Origin: an uncultured Clostridia bacterium
GTDB lineage: Bacteria > Bacillota > Clostridia > Oscillospirales > Ruminococcaceae
Length of the DNA stretch: 64,000 nucleotides
NCBI GenBank assembly: GCA_947630555.1
Contig: CANRIA010000007.1
Span: 17,205-81,204 of the forward strand
Direction of reading: 5' to 3'
Each line of letters begins with the position of its first letter. Positions within the stretch are counted from its first letter, which is position 1. Shown here piece after piece: positions 53,427-61,285 of this stretch. A program made the translations under genes and the position numbers. The notes under the pieces were generated by a model. It was not told where the DNA came from. It searched no databases and saw only the letters and a list, made by a program, of their open reading frames with translations.

Positions 53427-53457
53427 AAAAAAGAGCGACCAAAATCGCTCTTTTTAT
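53427..53457. terminator. Terminator after the MntP/YtaF gene
   Basis: AAAAAAGAGCGA / TCGCTCTTTTT stem with A- and T-runs on both sides. Confidence 0.75.
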
Positions 53458-53479
53458 TATGCTTCTTCATTTATACAAA

Positions 53480-54068
53480 AGTTTAAGTTCTTGTCAATAA
53501 AAGAAAAGTTTTCGATCGACACTTTTTCAAAAGGGTCGTCAAGGTCGTAGCGTATGCGTGCATACGCCGGTGAAACCCTCGTCGCCGTCCGCAGACGGCG
53601 AAAGCCCCATTCGGCAGGCGCTCCGCAAATGGGTGTAGCGGTCGTAAACGACCGCAAGGGAAGAATTTTTCGCTTTTAATTTTGAGGGCGAAAAATTCTT
53701 CAGGCGTTCTCAACGGGAACGCTACGCCCATGCAAGAGAGGGCGTTCCCTAAGTGGTAGTCATATCAAACTTTCCGCGTTCCATTATGGAACGCCGTGCT
53801 GTATGTGAAGTTTTAACTGGCGCACAAGTGCAAACTTTTAAAAAAGCTATTGCGCACGCAAGCGCGCGCAGGGAAAATATTTGGGTCTTTTCAAAGGAGA
53901 GGCTCTCTCTTGCAGAGCCTCTCCTCTTAGAAAACAGTTCACCGAACTGTTTTCTAATTCACCTCTTGCAGAGCGCACGTTGTGTTTGTGGGGCGCTGCC
54001 CCACACCCCGCAAGCCTTTTGAAAAAGGCTTGACCGAAAACTTTCCCTTTCTTGACAAGAATTTAGAA
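53480..54068. repeat. R3 repeat, copy d
   Basis: Both termini: gtttaagttcttgtcaataaaag... and the inverse ...ctttccctttcttgacaagaattta. Internal modules include cgccgtccgcagacggcg, gggcgttccc pairs, GAAAACAGTTC...GAACTGTTTTC and gcgcacgcaagcgcgcgc. No gene inside; short ORFs are palindrome artefacts. Confidence 0.75.
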
Positions 54069-54128
54069 TCCGCGGCGTAAGCCGCACCTTAACTATTAAC
54101 TATAAACTATTCAATATTCACTATTCAC
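54069..54128. repeat. gtgaatagt-type repeat, copy 2 (inverted)
   Basis: cgcggcgtaagccgcaccttaactat...ttcactattcactac, the inverse of 47744-47812. It overlaps the 3' end of the SIMPL gene and supplies its stop codon. Confidence 0.65.
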
Positions 54129-54740
54129 TACTTCCGCCAGCCACGTTATTTCAACGCTGCTTTCTATCTTTTCTTTCGGCAGTGCTACCATTGCCGACCT
54201 GCCCTGCGGCTGGGCGCTCAAAGCCATGGGGCTTGCCTGCTCGCACAAACAAACCATTTCGCCGCCGAAGCTTACCTCGTCAATGCCCGTGATCTTCAGC
54301 CCCAGACCCTTTGCAATTATCTCAGCCTTTTTGCGCGAATCTTCTGTAGCAGAAGCAAGCACTTCGTCTTCTTTTGCTTTCCTGTCTAAGAGAGAAAAAT
54401 CAACGTCATAGCCTACATATTTCAGCTCTTTTGCAATATCCGCCAAATTACTTACAAGCGCCATATCAGCCTTTGCCGAAAATTCAAGCTTTTTTGTATA
54501 GGAACAGCCATTGTTCTCGCGGTAATAAGAACTGCCGACATTCTCCCTTTCAAAAACTATATCTTCGGGCTTTATAGATACCTTTTCTTCCAGCGCGGCA
54601 AGCAGTTTTTCGGTCTGCTCTTTGCCCACTTTTGCAGCTATAGTGCTGTCGTTATCATGTACCGCGACCGTAAAAGTGACCGTCATCTTGTCGCAGTCAA
54701 ATTCTTTAGCCGCACTTGTGCTGACCTTTATTTTCGTCAT
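54111..54740 (-). CDS. SIMPL (DUF541) domain protein
   Basis: 209 aa, one SIMPL domain without a signal peptide (MTKIKVSTSAAKEFDCDKMTVTFTVAVHD...). Proteins of this family are of unclear role, often surface or periplasmic in other phyla. The last six residues (VVNSEY) and the TGA are encoded by the gtgaatagt repeat, so the native C-terminus may have been replaced. SD ggagcgac. It follows the isomerase gene by 11 nt. Confidence 0.85.
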   Translation of the reverse strand: MTKIKVSTSAAKEFDCDKMTVTFTVAVHDNDSTIAAKVGKEQTEKLLAALEEKVSIKPEDIVFERENVGSSYYRENNGCSYTKKLEFSAKADMALVSNLADIAKELKYVGYDVDFSLLDRKAKEDEVLASATEDSRKKAEIIAKGLGLKITGIDEVSFGGEMVCLCEQASPMALSAQPQGRSAMVALPKEKIESSVEITWLAEVVNSEY

Positions 54741-54751
54741 GCTGTCGCTCC

Positions 54752-56236
54752 TTATTTGAACGGGTTCTCATCGTGGTATTTTTCGCTTTCGGGGTGGTTG
54801 TAGTCTATCTCTGTAACGCCCAGCAGTTTAAACGTCTCAAACAGTTCTCTGCCAAAGTGACCGAACGCCACAGCCCCGTGGTGAGGATAATTTTTGTTTA
54901 TAAGCACATAGCGGTAGAACCTGCCCATATCGTGTATAGCAAATACGCCTATGCCGCCAAAAGAGCAGGTCTGCACGGGCAGGATCTCGCCCTGAGCCAC
55001 ATATGCGCGAAGTTTGCAGTCGCTGGTGCTTTGCAGGCGGAAGAACGTTATCTCTCCTGCCGCTATATCTCCCTCCAGCGTGCCGTTCGTGCACTCCTGC
55101 GGAAGCGTTCGCGCCATTATCTTCTGATACTTCATCTCTGCCGACGACAGCTTGCAAATAGGCGTGTTTCCGCAGTGGAAGCCCATGAACGTGTCGCGGT
55201 GAGTGTAGTCAAACTTGCCCTTTATGTTGTTTTCATACATATCCGCAGGAACGGTGTTGTTTATATCAAGAAGCGTTACAGCATCGCGGCTTACAGCAGC
55301 GCCTATGTATTCGCTCAGCGCGCCGTAAATATCAACCTCGCACGAAACTGGTATGCCGCGAGAGGTAAGTCGGCTGTTCACATAGCACGGCACAAAACCA
55401 AACTGCGTCTGAAACGCAGGCCAGCACTTGCCTGCAATGGCAACATACTTTCTGCCGCCGCGGTGGTTTTCGCACCAGTCCAGCAGAGTAAGTTCATACT
55501 GCGCAAGTTTCTTAAGCACTTCGGGCTTTTTGTTGCCCTTTCCAAGCTCCTTTTCCATGTCCGCTATAACCGAAGGTATGCGCTCGTCGTCTGCGTGGTT
55601 ATTAAAGCTTTCAAACAGGTCAAGCTCGCTGTTTTCCTCTATTTCAACGCCCAGATCGTACAGACGTTTTATAGGCGCGTTGCAGGCAAGAAAATCCTGC
55701 GGACGAGGGCCGAACGATATTATCTTCAGGTTCTTAACAGCTATAACAGCCCTTGCAATGGGTGCAAAGCCTGCTATCATGTCGGCGCATTCCTCAGCCG
55801 TGCCAACGGGGTATTCGGGTATGTAAGCACTTATGCCGCGAAGATACAGATTATAGCTTGCGTTCAGCATACCGCAGTAAGCATCTCCCCTGCCGTCGCA
55901 CATATCGCCCGAGCTTTCTTCTGCCGCCGCAAAGTACATCGCAGGGCCGTCAAAATATTTTGCAAGCAGCGTTTCGGGTGTTTCGGGCCCAAAATTGCCA
56001 AGATACACAGCCAGAGCGTTGCAGCCGTTTGCCTTAATGTCGTCAAGGGCTTTAAGCATATCTTTTTCATTTTCAATGCACACGGGGCATACGTAAAGGT
56101 TGCCCTGCGCGCCGTATTTTTCTTCATAAGCTTTAGCAAGCCTGTCGCGCCTGCTTACTGAAAGTGTCATGGGAAAGCAGTCGCGGCTGACAGCCACCAG
56201 CGCAATTTTTTCCTTTGGTATGTTATTAAATTCCAT
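54752..56236 (-). CDS. L-fucose/L-arabinose isomerase family protein
   Basis: 494 aa; ATG at 56236 (MEFNNIPKEKIALVAVSRDC) with SD aaaggag, shorter than the track's start. Sugar isomerase fold with a metal site expected from Glu/Asp/His residues in SNISF-like and DINNTVPADMYENN/HCGNTPICKL segments. Substrate could be fucose, arabinose or another sugar; no partner kinase or aldolase lies nearby. Follows ung on the same strand. Confidence 0.85.
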   Translation of the reverse strand: MEFNNIPKEKIALVAVSRDCFPMTLSVSRRDRLAKAYEEKYGAQGNLYVCPVCIENEKDMLKALDDIKANGCNALAVYLGNFGPETPETLLAKYFDGPAMYFAAAEESSGDMCDGRGDAYCGMLNASYNLYLRGISAYIPEYPVGTAEECADMIAGFAPIARAVIAVKNLKIISFGPRPQDFLACNAPIKRLYDLGVEIEENSELDLFESFNNHADDERIPSVIADMEKELGKGNKKPEVLKKLAQYELTLLDWCENHRGGRKYVAIAGKCWPAFQTQFGFVPCYVNSRLTSRGIPVSCEVDIYGALSEYIGAAVSRDAVTLLDINNTVPADMYENNIKGKFDYTHRDTFMGFHCGNTPICKLSSAEMKYQKIMARTLPQECTNGTLEGDIAAGEITFFRLQSTSDCKLRAYVAQGEILPVQTCSFGGIGVFAIHDMGRFYRYVLINKNYPHHGAVAFGHFGRELFETFKLLGVTEIDYNHPESEKYHDENPFK

Positions 56237-56265
56237 TTGAAAAACTCCTTTATATAATATATAAT

Positions 56266-56937
56266 TTAGTCGGGTATTCGCCAGTCTATCGGCACAATAT
56301 CGTTTGAAGACAAAAATTTGTTCACTTTTGAAAAATGCCTGCACCCGAAAAATCCGTTGTAAGCCGAAAGAGGGCTGGGGTGCGCCGCCGTGAACACACC
56401 GTGGCGGTCATTTGTTATAAGCGCAGCTTTCGTTCTCGCATTTGCGCCCCACAGTATAAAAGCTATCGGCTTTTCGCGCTCGTTAAGTTTGCGAATTATC
56501 TCGTCGGTAAAAATCTCCCAGCCTAGCCCCTTGTGGCTGTTTGCCTGCCCTTCGCGAACCGTCAGCACAGTGTTCAGCAAAAGCACTCCCTGCCTTGCCC
56601 AAGCGGTAAGTTCGCCGTGTTTTGCAGGCGGAATGTCAAGGTCGCTCTCCAGTTCTTTGTACATATTTTTCAGCGAAGGCGGTATCTCGCACCCTTTTCG
56701 CACCGAAAAGCACAGCCCGTGCGCCTGTCCTTTGCCGTGGTAGGGGTCTTGACCTAACAAAACTGCCTTCACGTCGCTGTATGCGGTAGTTTTCAGCGCG
56801 TTGAAAACATTTTGCTTTTCGGGGTATATAGTGTACTGCGCGTATTCCTGCCGCAGCTTTTCACAAAGGCTTTGAAAATACGGCTTTTCAAACTCGCCGC
56901 TAAGCACTTCGTCCCAGTCGTTGCCTATATGTATCAT
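56266..56937 (-). CDS. ung: Uracil-DNA glycosylase, family 1
   Basis: 223 aa. Catalytic-site motif LLGQDPYHGKGQAHGLCFSV and the DNA-binding loop HPSPLSAYNGFFGCRHF. It removes uracil from DNA in base-excision repair. It lies 2 nt after the 36-aa membrane gene and behind leader copy 2, so it is probably co-transcribed with them. Confidence 0.97.
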   Translation of the reverse strand: MIHIGNDWDEVLSGEFEKPYFQSLCEKLRQEYAQYTIYPEKQNVFNALKTTAYSDVKAVLLGQDPYHGKGQAHGLCFSVRKGCEIPPSLKNMYKELESDLDIPPAKHGELTAWARQGVLLLNTVLTVREGQANSHKGLGWEIFTDEIIRKLNEREKPIAFILWGANARTKAALITNDRHGVFTAAHPSPLSAYNGFFGCRHFSKVNKFLSSNDIVPIDWRIPD

Positions 56938-56939
56938 AA

Positions 56940-57050
56940 TTACGCCACACCTGCAATAGCGGTAAGCAGTATTCCGCCAACAATGCTAAGCCCCATGGCT
57001 ATTACCAGTATCCACGCAACTATGCGCTTTTTCTTCTCACGATTTTTCAT
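56940..57050 (-). CDS. Small single-pass membrane protein
   Basis: 36 aa (MKNREKKKRIVAWILVIAMG-LSIVGGILLTAIAGVA): basic N-terminus and one hydrophobic helix, as in DUF4044-like small proteins of Firmicutes. SD gaggtgg precedes the ATG; the track ORF of 86 aa is this gene fused to the leader. First gene after leader copy 2. Confidence 0.7.
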   Translation of the reverse strand: MKNREKKKRIVAWILVIAMGLSIVGGILLTAIAGVA

Positions 57051-57088
57051 AATACCACCTCGCACAATATGTATCATGTCATATAATT

Positions 57089-57136
57089 GTCCGATACGTC
57101 GGGAGCAGACCCTTTGGTCTGCGTATCGACGAGGAC
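57089..57136 (-). ncRNA. Structured 5' leader RNA, copy 2 of 3
   Basis: Same stems and bulges as copy 1; apical loop on the minus strand is aaag in place of aaaa. It lies about 40-90 nt before the start of the 36-aa membrane protein gene. Confidence 0.5.
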
Positions 57137-57144
57137 ATAAATAT

Positions 57145-57196
57145 ATAATAAAATCATTTATGATTTTATTATAACATATTCGCGCGAACATTTCAA
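57145..57196 (-). promoter_or_regulatory. Promoter with start-site palindrome, copy 2 of 3
   Basis: TTGAAA (57196-57191), 17-nt spacer, TATAAT (57173-57168). The 13-bp-arm palindrome is identical to copy 1. It probably drives the 36-aa gene, ung, the isomerase gene and the SIMPL gene. Confidence 0.6.
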
Positions 57197-57296
57197 CCAC
57201 TTTGCCAAGCTATTTTGAAACATTTTGCAGAATAAAAAACGCACCGCAGTGCAAAAACCTCTTGACAAATCGCTTTCCACGGTGTATAATATAAAT

Positions 57297-57390
57297 AGAA
57301 AAGAGATACCGGCTGGTACGATAGCGGCTATCTCCCCAAAATTGGATTAAAAAATAATCGCTGCAATTTGGTGAGTTGAGCGGTTATTTT
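57297..57390 (+). ncRNA. Putative antitoxin sRNA, locus C
   Basis: Promoter TTGACA (57262-57267), 17-nt spacer, TATAAT (57285-57290). The 5' hairpin GAGAUACCGGCUGGUACGAU is identical to locus A. The terminator is changed (AATAATCGCT...AGCGGTTATT) but still paired. CUCCCC may pair with the GGGGG of the toxin SD. Confidence 0.6.
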
Positions 57391-57461
57391 TTATTATTAT
57401 TGATAATATCCCTGATAAGTATCAATATAATAATAACTAATATCAATGTAACATTATCCAC
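57384..57461 (-). CDS. Small hydrophobic peptide, putative type I toxin, locus C
   Basis: 25 aa, MDNVTLILVIIILILIRDIINNNKK, GTG start 8 nt after ggggg. It is the most divergent of the five (RDIINNNKK replaces NEIIKNIKKK). Its mRNA leader is longer than the others and contains a terminator-like hairpin (CGCCGAC/GTCGGCG then ATTTTTG), so this copy may be decaying or silenced. Confidence 0.55.
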   Translation of the reverse strand: MDNVTLILVIIILILIRDIINNNKK

Positions 57462-57662
57462 TGATATCACCCCCGATCTTCCTCTGACGGAGGAGAAATG
57501 GGAGGGAAGTTTTATGGTTTTCAGCGACTTCTATGAAGTCGCGCAAAAATCGCCGACCTTTTGTCGGCGAAATAAAACTTACAAGCGGCTTCGCAAGAAG
57601 ACGCTGTTGCCTGCTACCGTTTTCGTACTTCACCGGTATATGTGCCATATTGGCACAAGTAT

Positions 57663-57691
57663 ATTATAACATATTCTTTTTATAATTGCAA
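57663..57691 (-). promoter_or_regulatory. Toxin promoter, locus C
   Basis: TTGCAA, 17-nt spacer, TATAAT on the minus strand; weaker -35 than the other loci. Confidence 0.5.
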
Positions 57692-57754
57692 TACTTGAAA
57701 AACTTCTTTACCGATGTTATAATGTATAATAGTAAACTTTGCGGAGGTGACACT

Positions 57755-59689
57755 TTGTTTACAAAAACTATAGATATAAAAATTCTTAAAGACTGGTATG
57801 AAGCCAACAAGACCTACTTTCCCGACCCTTTGGAAGACATATTCACAGCCTGCAAGGGCGTTTTCCCCGAAGGCGCGCAGATGAAACGCATGGGCACGCT
57901 CAAATGCCGCCTAACGCTATGTACCGAGGACAGCAGTGAGCAGCTTGTGCGTGTGATACAGGGTATAGCAAAGCAGTCTTTCAGCCTTGAAAGCGTTGCC
58001 GAAGCGCTCTTAGTGACACCCGTCTTCTTAGGTAAAGCAAACGCCGTCCACGGCGCGCGTGAGCGAATAGAAAAGCTTGTGGGTGCAGAGGAATTTAAAG
58101 CACTTGCTAGCGAGATAGCCGCCATAACACCGCAGATAAAGCAGTTTAACACGCAGAGGGTGTTTGCATCGCAGTCATATCTTTTCTCGATAAACGACGG
58201 CTGCGGCTTTTCCACCTATGCGGAGCTTTTCGCCGACCTTTTAGAGGAACTCGGCATTTTTGAATTCTGCTCCGAGCGGCGTATCGTTGAGCTGAAACTT
58301 ACCCAAAAGCAGCTGACCGACTCGCCTGACACCTTCATGGGCGCGCTGGCAGACCTTAAAAAGCTGGGCCTGAAACGAAAAGGCATAATGTACTGCGTTG
58401 ACATAAGCGAGTGGCTTAGCATGACGAGCGAAAAGCCTTTCCGCGATATGCTTGCCCTTATTGACCGCCACACCGCCGACAACATTTTTATTTTCCGCGT
58501 GCCGTTTGTTGAGGCTAACATTCTGAAAGAGATAAAAGAAGCCCTTGCCGACTATCTTTTCATACGCGAGGTAACGTTTATGCCTTTCAGTACGCAGCAG
58601 CTTAGGCAGTGCGCCGAGGCAGCCCTTGCAGAAATAGGCTACACCACCGAAGAAAGCGCGTGGCAGGTATTTAATGCTCGCATTGCAGAGGAAAAGCGCG
58701 ACGGCAGATTCTACGGCATAAACACAGTCAAAAAAGTCGTGTGCGAAATGGTGTATCAAAAGCAGGTCAGCAGCCTTACCTCGGGTGTTGATAACGTTAT
58801 CCGCCAAAGCGATATTCTCTCGCTCTCCGAAAGCAGCATGATAAAAGAGCAGACGAGCGAAGAAATGCTGTCTTCTCTCGTCGGTATGGAAAACGTTGCG
58901 AAGCGCGTGAAAGAGATAGTCGCGCAGATAAATACAGCAGTTTCAAGCAGCGGCATAGAACGCCCCTGCCTGCATATGCAGTTTATAGGCAGCCCCGGCA
59001 CAGGCAAGACCACCGTTGCGCGTATAATAGGCAAAATGCTCAAAGAAAGCGGCGTTTTGCGTAACGGCAGCTTTTTTGAATACACCGGCAGAGACCTTTG
59101 CGGCAAGTTCATCGGCGAGACTGCCCCAAAAACCGCAGGCATATGCCGCGATGCATACGGTTCGGTGCTGTTTATAGATGAGGCGTATTCACTCTACCGC
59201 GGCGAGGACAGCAGAGATTTCGGTCGTGAGGCTCTTGAAACGCTGATAGCCGAAATGGAAAACCACCGCAGCGATATGGTGGTTATAATGGCAGGTTATG
59301 CAGACGAAATGAAAACGCTTATGCAGGGCAACCAAGGTTTAAAAAGCCGTATGCCGTATGTTATAGAATTTCCAAACTACACAGGCGAGCAGCTTTTTGA
59401 GATATTTAAAAATATGCTGCAAAAGTCCTTCAGCTATGATGAAAACATTCTTTCAGCCGCTAAAGATTATTTTTGCTCTATACCCGAAAGCGTGCTTTCC
59501 TCAAAAGAATTTTCAAACGCGCGCTTTGTGCGCAACCTGTTTGAGCGAACGTGGGGCAAAGCCGCCATGCGCTGCCGTTTTGAAAACTCAGCCGAAATTT
59601 GCGTTACAGCCGAGGACTTTTTGCAGGCGTGCAGAGAAAAAGAATTTGACCTGAGTGGCGGCTACAAACGCCGCACCGTGGGCTTTTAA
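57755..59689 (+). CDS. AAA ATPase (SpoVK/CbbX-like)
   Basis: 644 aa; a TTG start at 57755 with SD ggaggtgac is chosen over the track's 57686. The N-terminal ~370 residues are unique and helical. The C-terminal AAA module has Walker A FIGSPGTGKTTVARIIG, Walker B SVLFIDEAYSLYRG, and sensor segments EMENHRSDMVVIMAGYADEM and NQGLKSRMPYVIEF, followed by a helical lid. CbbX/SpoVK-type ATPases remodel proteins. A sporulation or stress role is inferred. Terminator downstream. Confidence 0.9.
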   Translation: MFTKTIDIKILKDWYEANKTYFPDPLEDIFTACKGVFPEGAQMKRMGTLKCRLTLCTEDSSEQLVRVIQGIAKQSFSLESVAEALLVTPVFLGKANAVHGARERIEKLVGAEEFKALASEIAAITPQIKQFNTQRVFASQSYLFSINDGCGFSTYAELFADLLEELGIFEFCSERRIVELKLTQKQLTDSPDTFMGALADLKKLGLKRKGIMYCVDISEWLSMTSEKPFRDMLALIDRHTADNIFIFRVPFVEANILKEIKEALADYLFIREVTFMPFSTQQLRQCAEAALAEIGYTTEESAWQVFNARIAEEKRDGRFYGINTVKKVVCEMVYQKQVSSLTSGVDNVIRQSDILSLSESSMIKEQTSEEMLSSLVGMENVAKRVKEIVAQINTAVSSSGIERPCLHMQFIGSPGTGKTTVARIIGKMLKESGVLRNGSFFEYTGRDLCGKFIGETAPKTAGICRDAYGSVLFIDEAYSLYRGEDSRDFGREALETLIAEMENHRSDMVVIMAGYADEMKTLMQGNQGLKSRMPYVIEFPNYTGEQLFEIFKNMLQKSFSYDENILSAAKDYFCSIPESVLSSKEFSNARFVRNLFERTWGKAAMRCRFENSAEICVTAEDFLQACREKEFDLSGGYKRRTVGF

Positions 59690-59694
59690 AAAAC

Positions 59695-59730
59695 AAGACC
59701 GGAGAGCCTTTACTTTCCGGTCTGTATTTT
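59695..59730. terminator. Bidirectional terminator
   Basis: AGACCGGA / TCCGGTCT stem with T-rich tail, between the convergent AAA ATPase and cytidylate kinase-like genes. Confidence 0.7.
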
Positions 59731-59756
59731 TAGTATGTCAGCGATGTTTAGTGCGT

Positions 59757-60380
59757 TCAGTCTTTTTTGTTCTTCTGCTCAATATAGCCGAGGATTATAT
59801 CCACCGCGCCTTGCAGCCCCGTCTTTGAGGAATTTATGCAAAGGTCGTAATTCTTCGCCTCGCCCCAGCGCATATCGGTATAGTAGTTATAGTAACTCGC
59901 CCTGCGCTTGTCCGTCTTGCGGATAAAATCTTCAACCTTGTCTTTTTCAATATCGTATCGCTGAAGTATGCGCCTTTTCTTTTCAACAATGCTGCCTACT
60001 ATAAAGAAATTCAGCACGTTGGTGTGCTCTTTCAGAACATAGTCAGCGCACCTGCCGACAATAACACACGGTTCTTTCGCAAGCTCTTTTATAGTATCGA
60101 ACTGCGCCAGAAAAATTTTGTGGTTTATCGGCATATTGTCAGAAATTATCCTGCCGTCAGAAGTCGGCGTGTAGCTGCCCATGACGAGCGAATACAAAAG
60201 GCTGTTTGAATACGTTTCGTCATGCCGCACAAAAAGGTCTTCGCACAAGCCGCTGCGTTTTGCAGCCTCGCTGAGCAGCTCCTTGTCGTAAAATGGTATG
60301 CCCAGTTTTTCTGCGATCATCTTTCCTATCTCGTGTCCGCCGCTGCCAAATTCACGGCTTATTGTAATAACGTTTTTCAT
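59757..60380 (-). CDS. Cytidylate kinase-like family protein
   Basis: 207 aa; ATG at 60380 with SD aggaggtg. The P-loop region ISREFGSGGHEIGKMIAEKLG and the lid-like basic segment RRILQRYDIEKDKVEDFIRKTDKRR match the CMP-kinase-like family found in gut Firmicutes. It is longer at the C-terminus than CMP kinase proper and its substrate is not established. Confidence 0.88.
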   Translation of the reverse strand: MKNVITISREFGSGGHEIGKMIAEKLGIPFYDKELLSEAAKRSGLCEDLFVRHDETYSNSLLYSLVMGSYTPTSDGRIISDNMPINHKIFLAQFDTIKELAKEPCVIVGRCADYVLKEHTNVLNFFIVGSIVEKKRRILQRYDIEKDKVEDFIRKTDKRRASYYNYYTDMRWGEAKNYDLCINSSKTGLQGAVDIILGYIEQKNKKD

Positions 60381-60512
60381 ATCAAACACCTCCTGCAAAA
60401 TACAGCTTATACTGTTACAATATTATTATACCACATCTTATTGCCTTATGTCAACCCACGCACCCAGCAAAAAAGTCTTGACAAATAATTTTCTGTGGTG
60501 TATAATATAAAT

Positions 60513-60604
60513 AGAAAAGAGATACCGGCTGGTACAATAGCGGCTATCTCCCAATACTGTTATTCAGAATAACCGTTTACTTGAGAGGTGGGCGGTTATT
60601 TCTT
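60513..60604 (+). ncRNA. Putative antitoxin sRNA, locus D
   Basis: Promoter TTGACA (60478-60483), 17-nt spacer, TATAAT (60501-60506). The 5' hairpin is the same as locus A except for one loop base. Terminator AATAACCG...CGGTTATT; the toxin stop codon is within the terminator. Confidence 0.65.
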
Positions 60605-60676
60605 CTTGATGTTTTTAATAATTTCGTTTATCAAAACGAGGATTATTATAAGCAATACTGCCGCAGCAATATCCAT
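60596..60676 (-). CDS. Small hydrophobic peptide, putative type I toxin, locus D
   Basis: 26 aa, MDIAAAVLLIIILVLINEIIKNIKKK; ATG start with ggggg SD. Shares its N- and C-termini with locus B and its promoter region with locus E. The track's 60-aa version extends through the leader and has no supported start. Confidence 0.65.
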   Translation of the reverse strand: MDIAAAVLLIIILVLINEIIKNIKKK

Positions 60677-60792
60677 AACATCACCCCCATTCCCTATGTA
60701 TTCAGACATAAGTCCGGATAAGGTCATAAGGGAGAATAGCCGCTTTCCGTTTTCGTACTTCGCCGGTATATGTGCCATGTTGACACAAGTAT

Positions 60793-60822
60793 ATTATATC
60801 ATATCTTGTCTCTTTATGTCAA
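60793..60822 (-). promoter_or_regulatory. Toxin promoter, locus D
   Basis: TTGACA, 18-nt spacer, TATAAT on the minus strand. Confidence 0.6.
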
Positions 60823-60880
60823 CCCACGCACCCAGCAAAAAAGTCTTGACAAATAATTTTTACCGGTGTATAATATAAAT

Positions 60881-60975
60881 AGAAAGAGGAGTATTGGCTA
60901 CATACGATAGCGGTTATCTCCCGAATACTTGATTAAAAAATAATCGCAGCATTTTGGTAGAGTGTGCGGTTATTT
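60881..60975 (+). ncRNA. Putative antitoxin sRNA, locus E
   Basis: Promoter TTGACA (60846-60851), 17-nt spacer, TATAAT (60869-60874). It is the most diverged sRNA: AGCGGUUAUC instead of AGCGGCUAUC, and the same C-to-U change appears in the toxin E leader. Terminator AATAATCGCA...TGCGGTTATT. Confidence 0.6.
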
Positions 60976-61059
60976 TTTTCGGATATTCTTTATAATTTCG
61001 TTTATGCAAACGAGAATTATTATGAATAATACCAATACGAGAATATCAATAATACTCAT
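60970..61059 (-). CDS. Small hydrophobic peptide, putative type I toxin, locus E
   Basis: 29 aa, MSIIDILVLVLFIIILVCINEIIKNIRKK, ATG start, SD ggggggtg. It differs from locus A by only two residues (Val/Ile, Arg/Lys) although the surrounding RNA has diverged, which suggests selection on the peptide. Confidence 0.65.
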   Translation of the reverse strand: MSIIDILVLVLFIIILVCINEIIKNIRKK

Positions 61060-61166
61060 AAATATCACCCCCCGTTCCCCTATGTATTCAGACCAAAGTC
61101 CGGAAATAGGATAGGATGGGAGTATAACCGCTGCCGATGTCGTATTTTGCCGGCGCTCCACTTATA

Positions 61167-61193
61167 ATTATATCATATTTTATTAAATGTCAA
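61167..61193 (-). promoter_or_regulatory. Toxin promoter, locus E
   Basis: TTGACA and TATAAT on the minus strand, with a short 15-nt spacer that may weaken it. Confidence 0.45.
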
Positions 61194-61285
61194 TGCTAAT
61201 GAGGCGTTTTATTGCGGTATTTCAACAAAACAGGGGCGCGGTGGGGCTTTAGTATGAGTAAATTGACCAAATTTGCAAAAAACTC

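Noticed and set aside
56940-57200. 86-aa ORF on the minus strand
   Set aside because: Its first 50 residues are leader RNA copy 2 read as protein (PRRYADQRVCSRRIGQ also appears in the 2062-2328 ORF of copy 1); only the last 36 residues are the gene.
24100-61160. CRISPR array as an explanation for the spaced repeats
   Set aside because: The repeat units are long, contain promoters and ORFs, occur as only five scattered units, and lack regular 30-40 nt spacers or cas genes.
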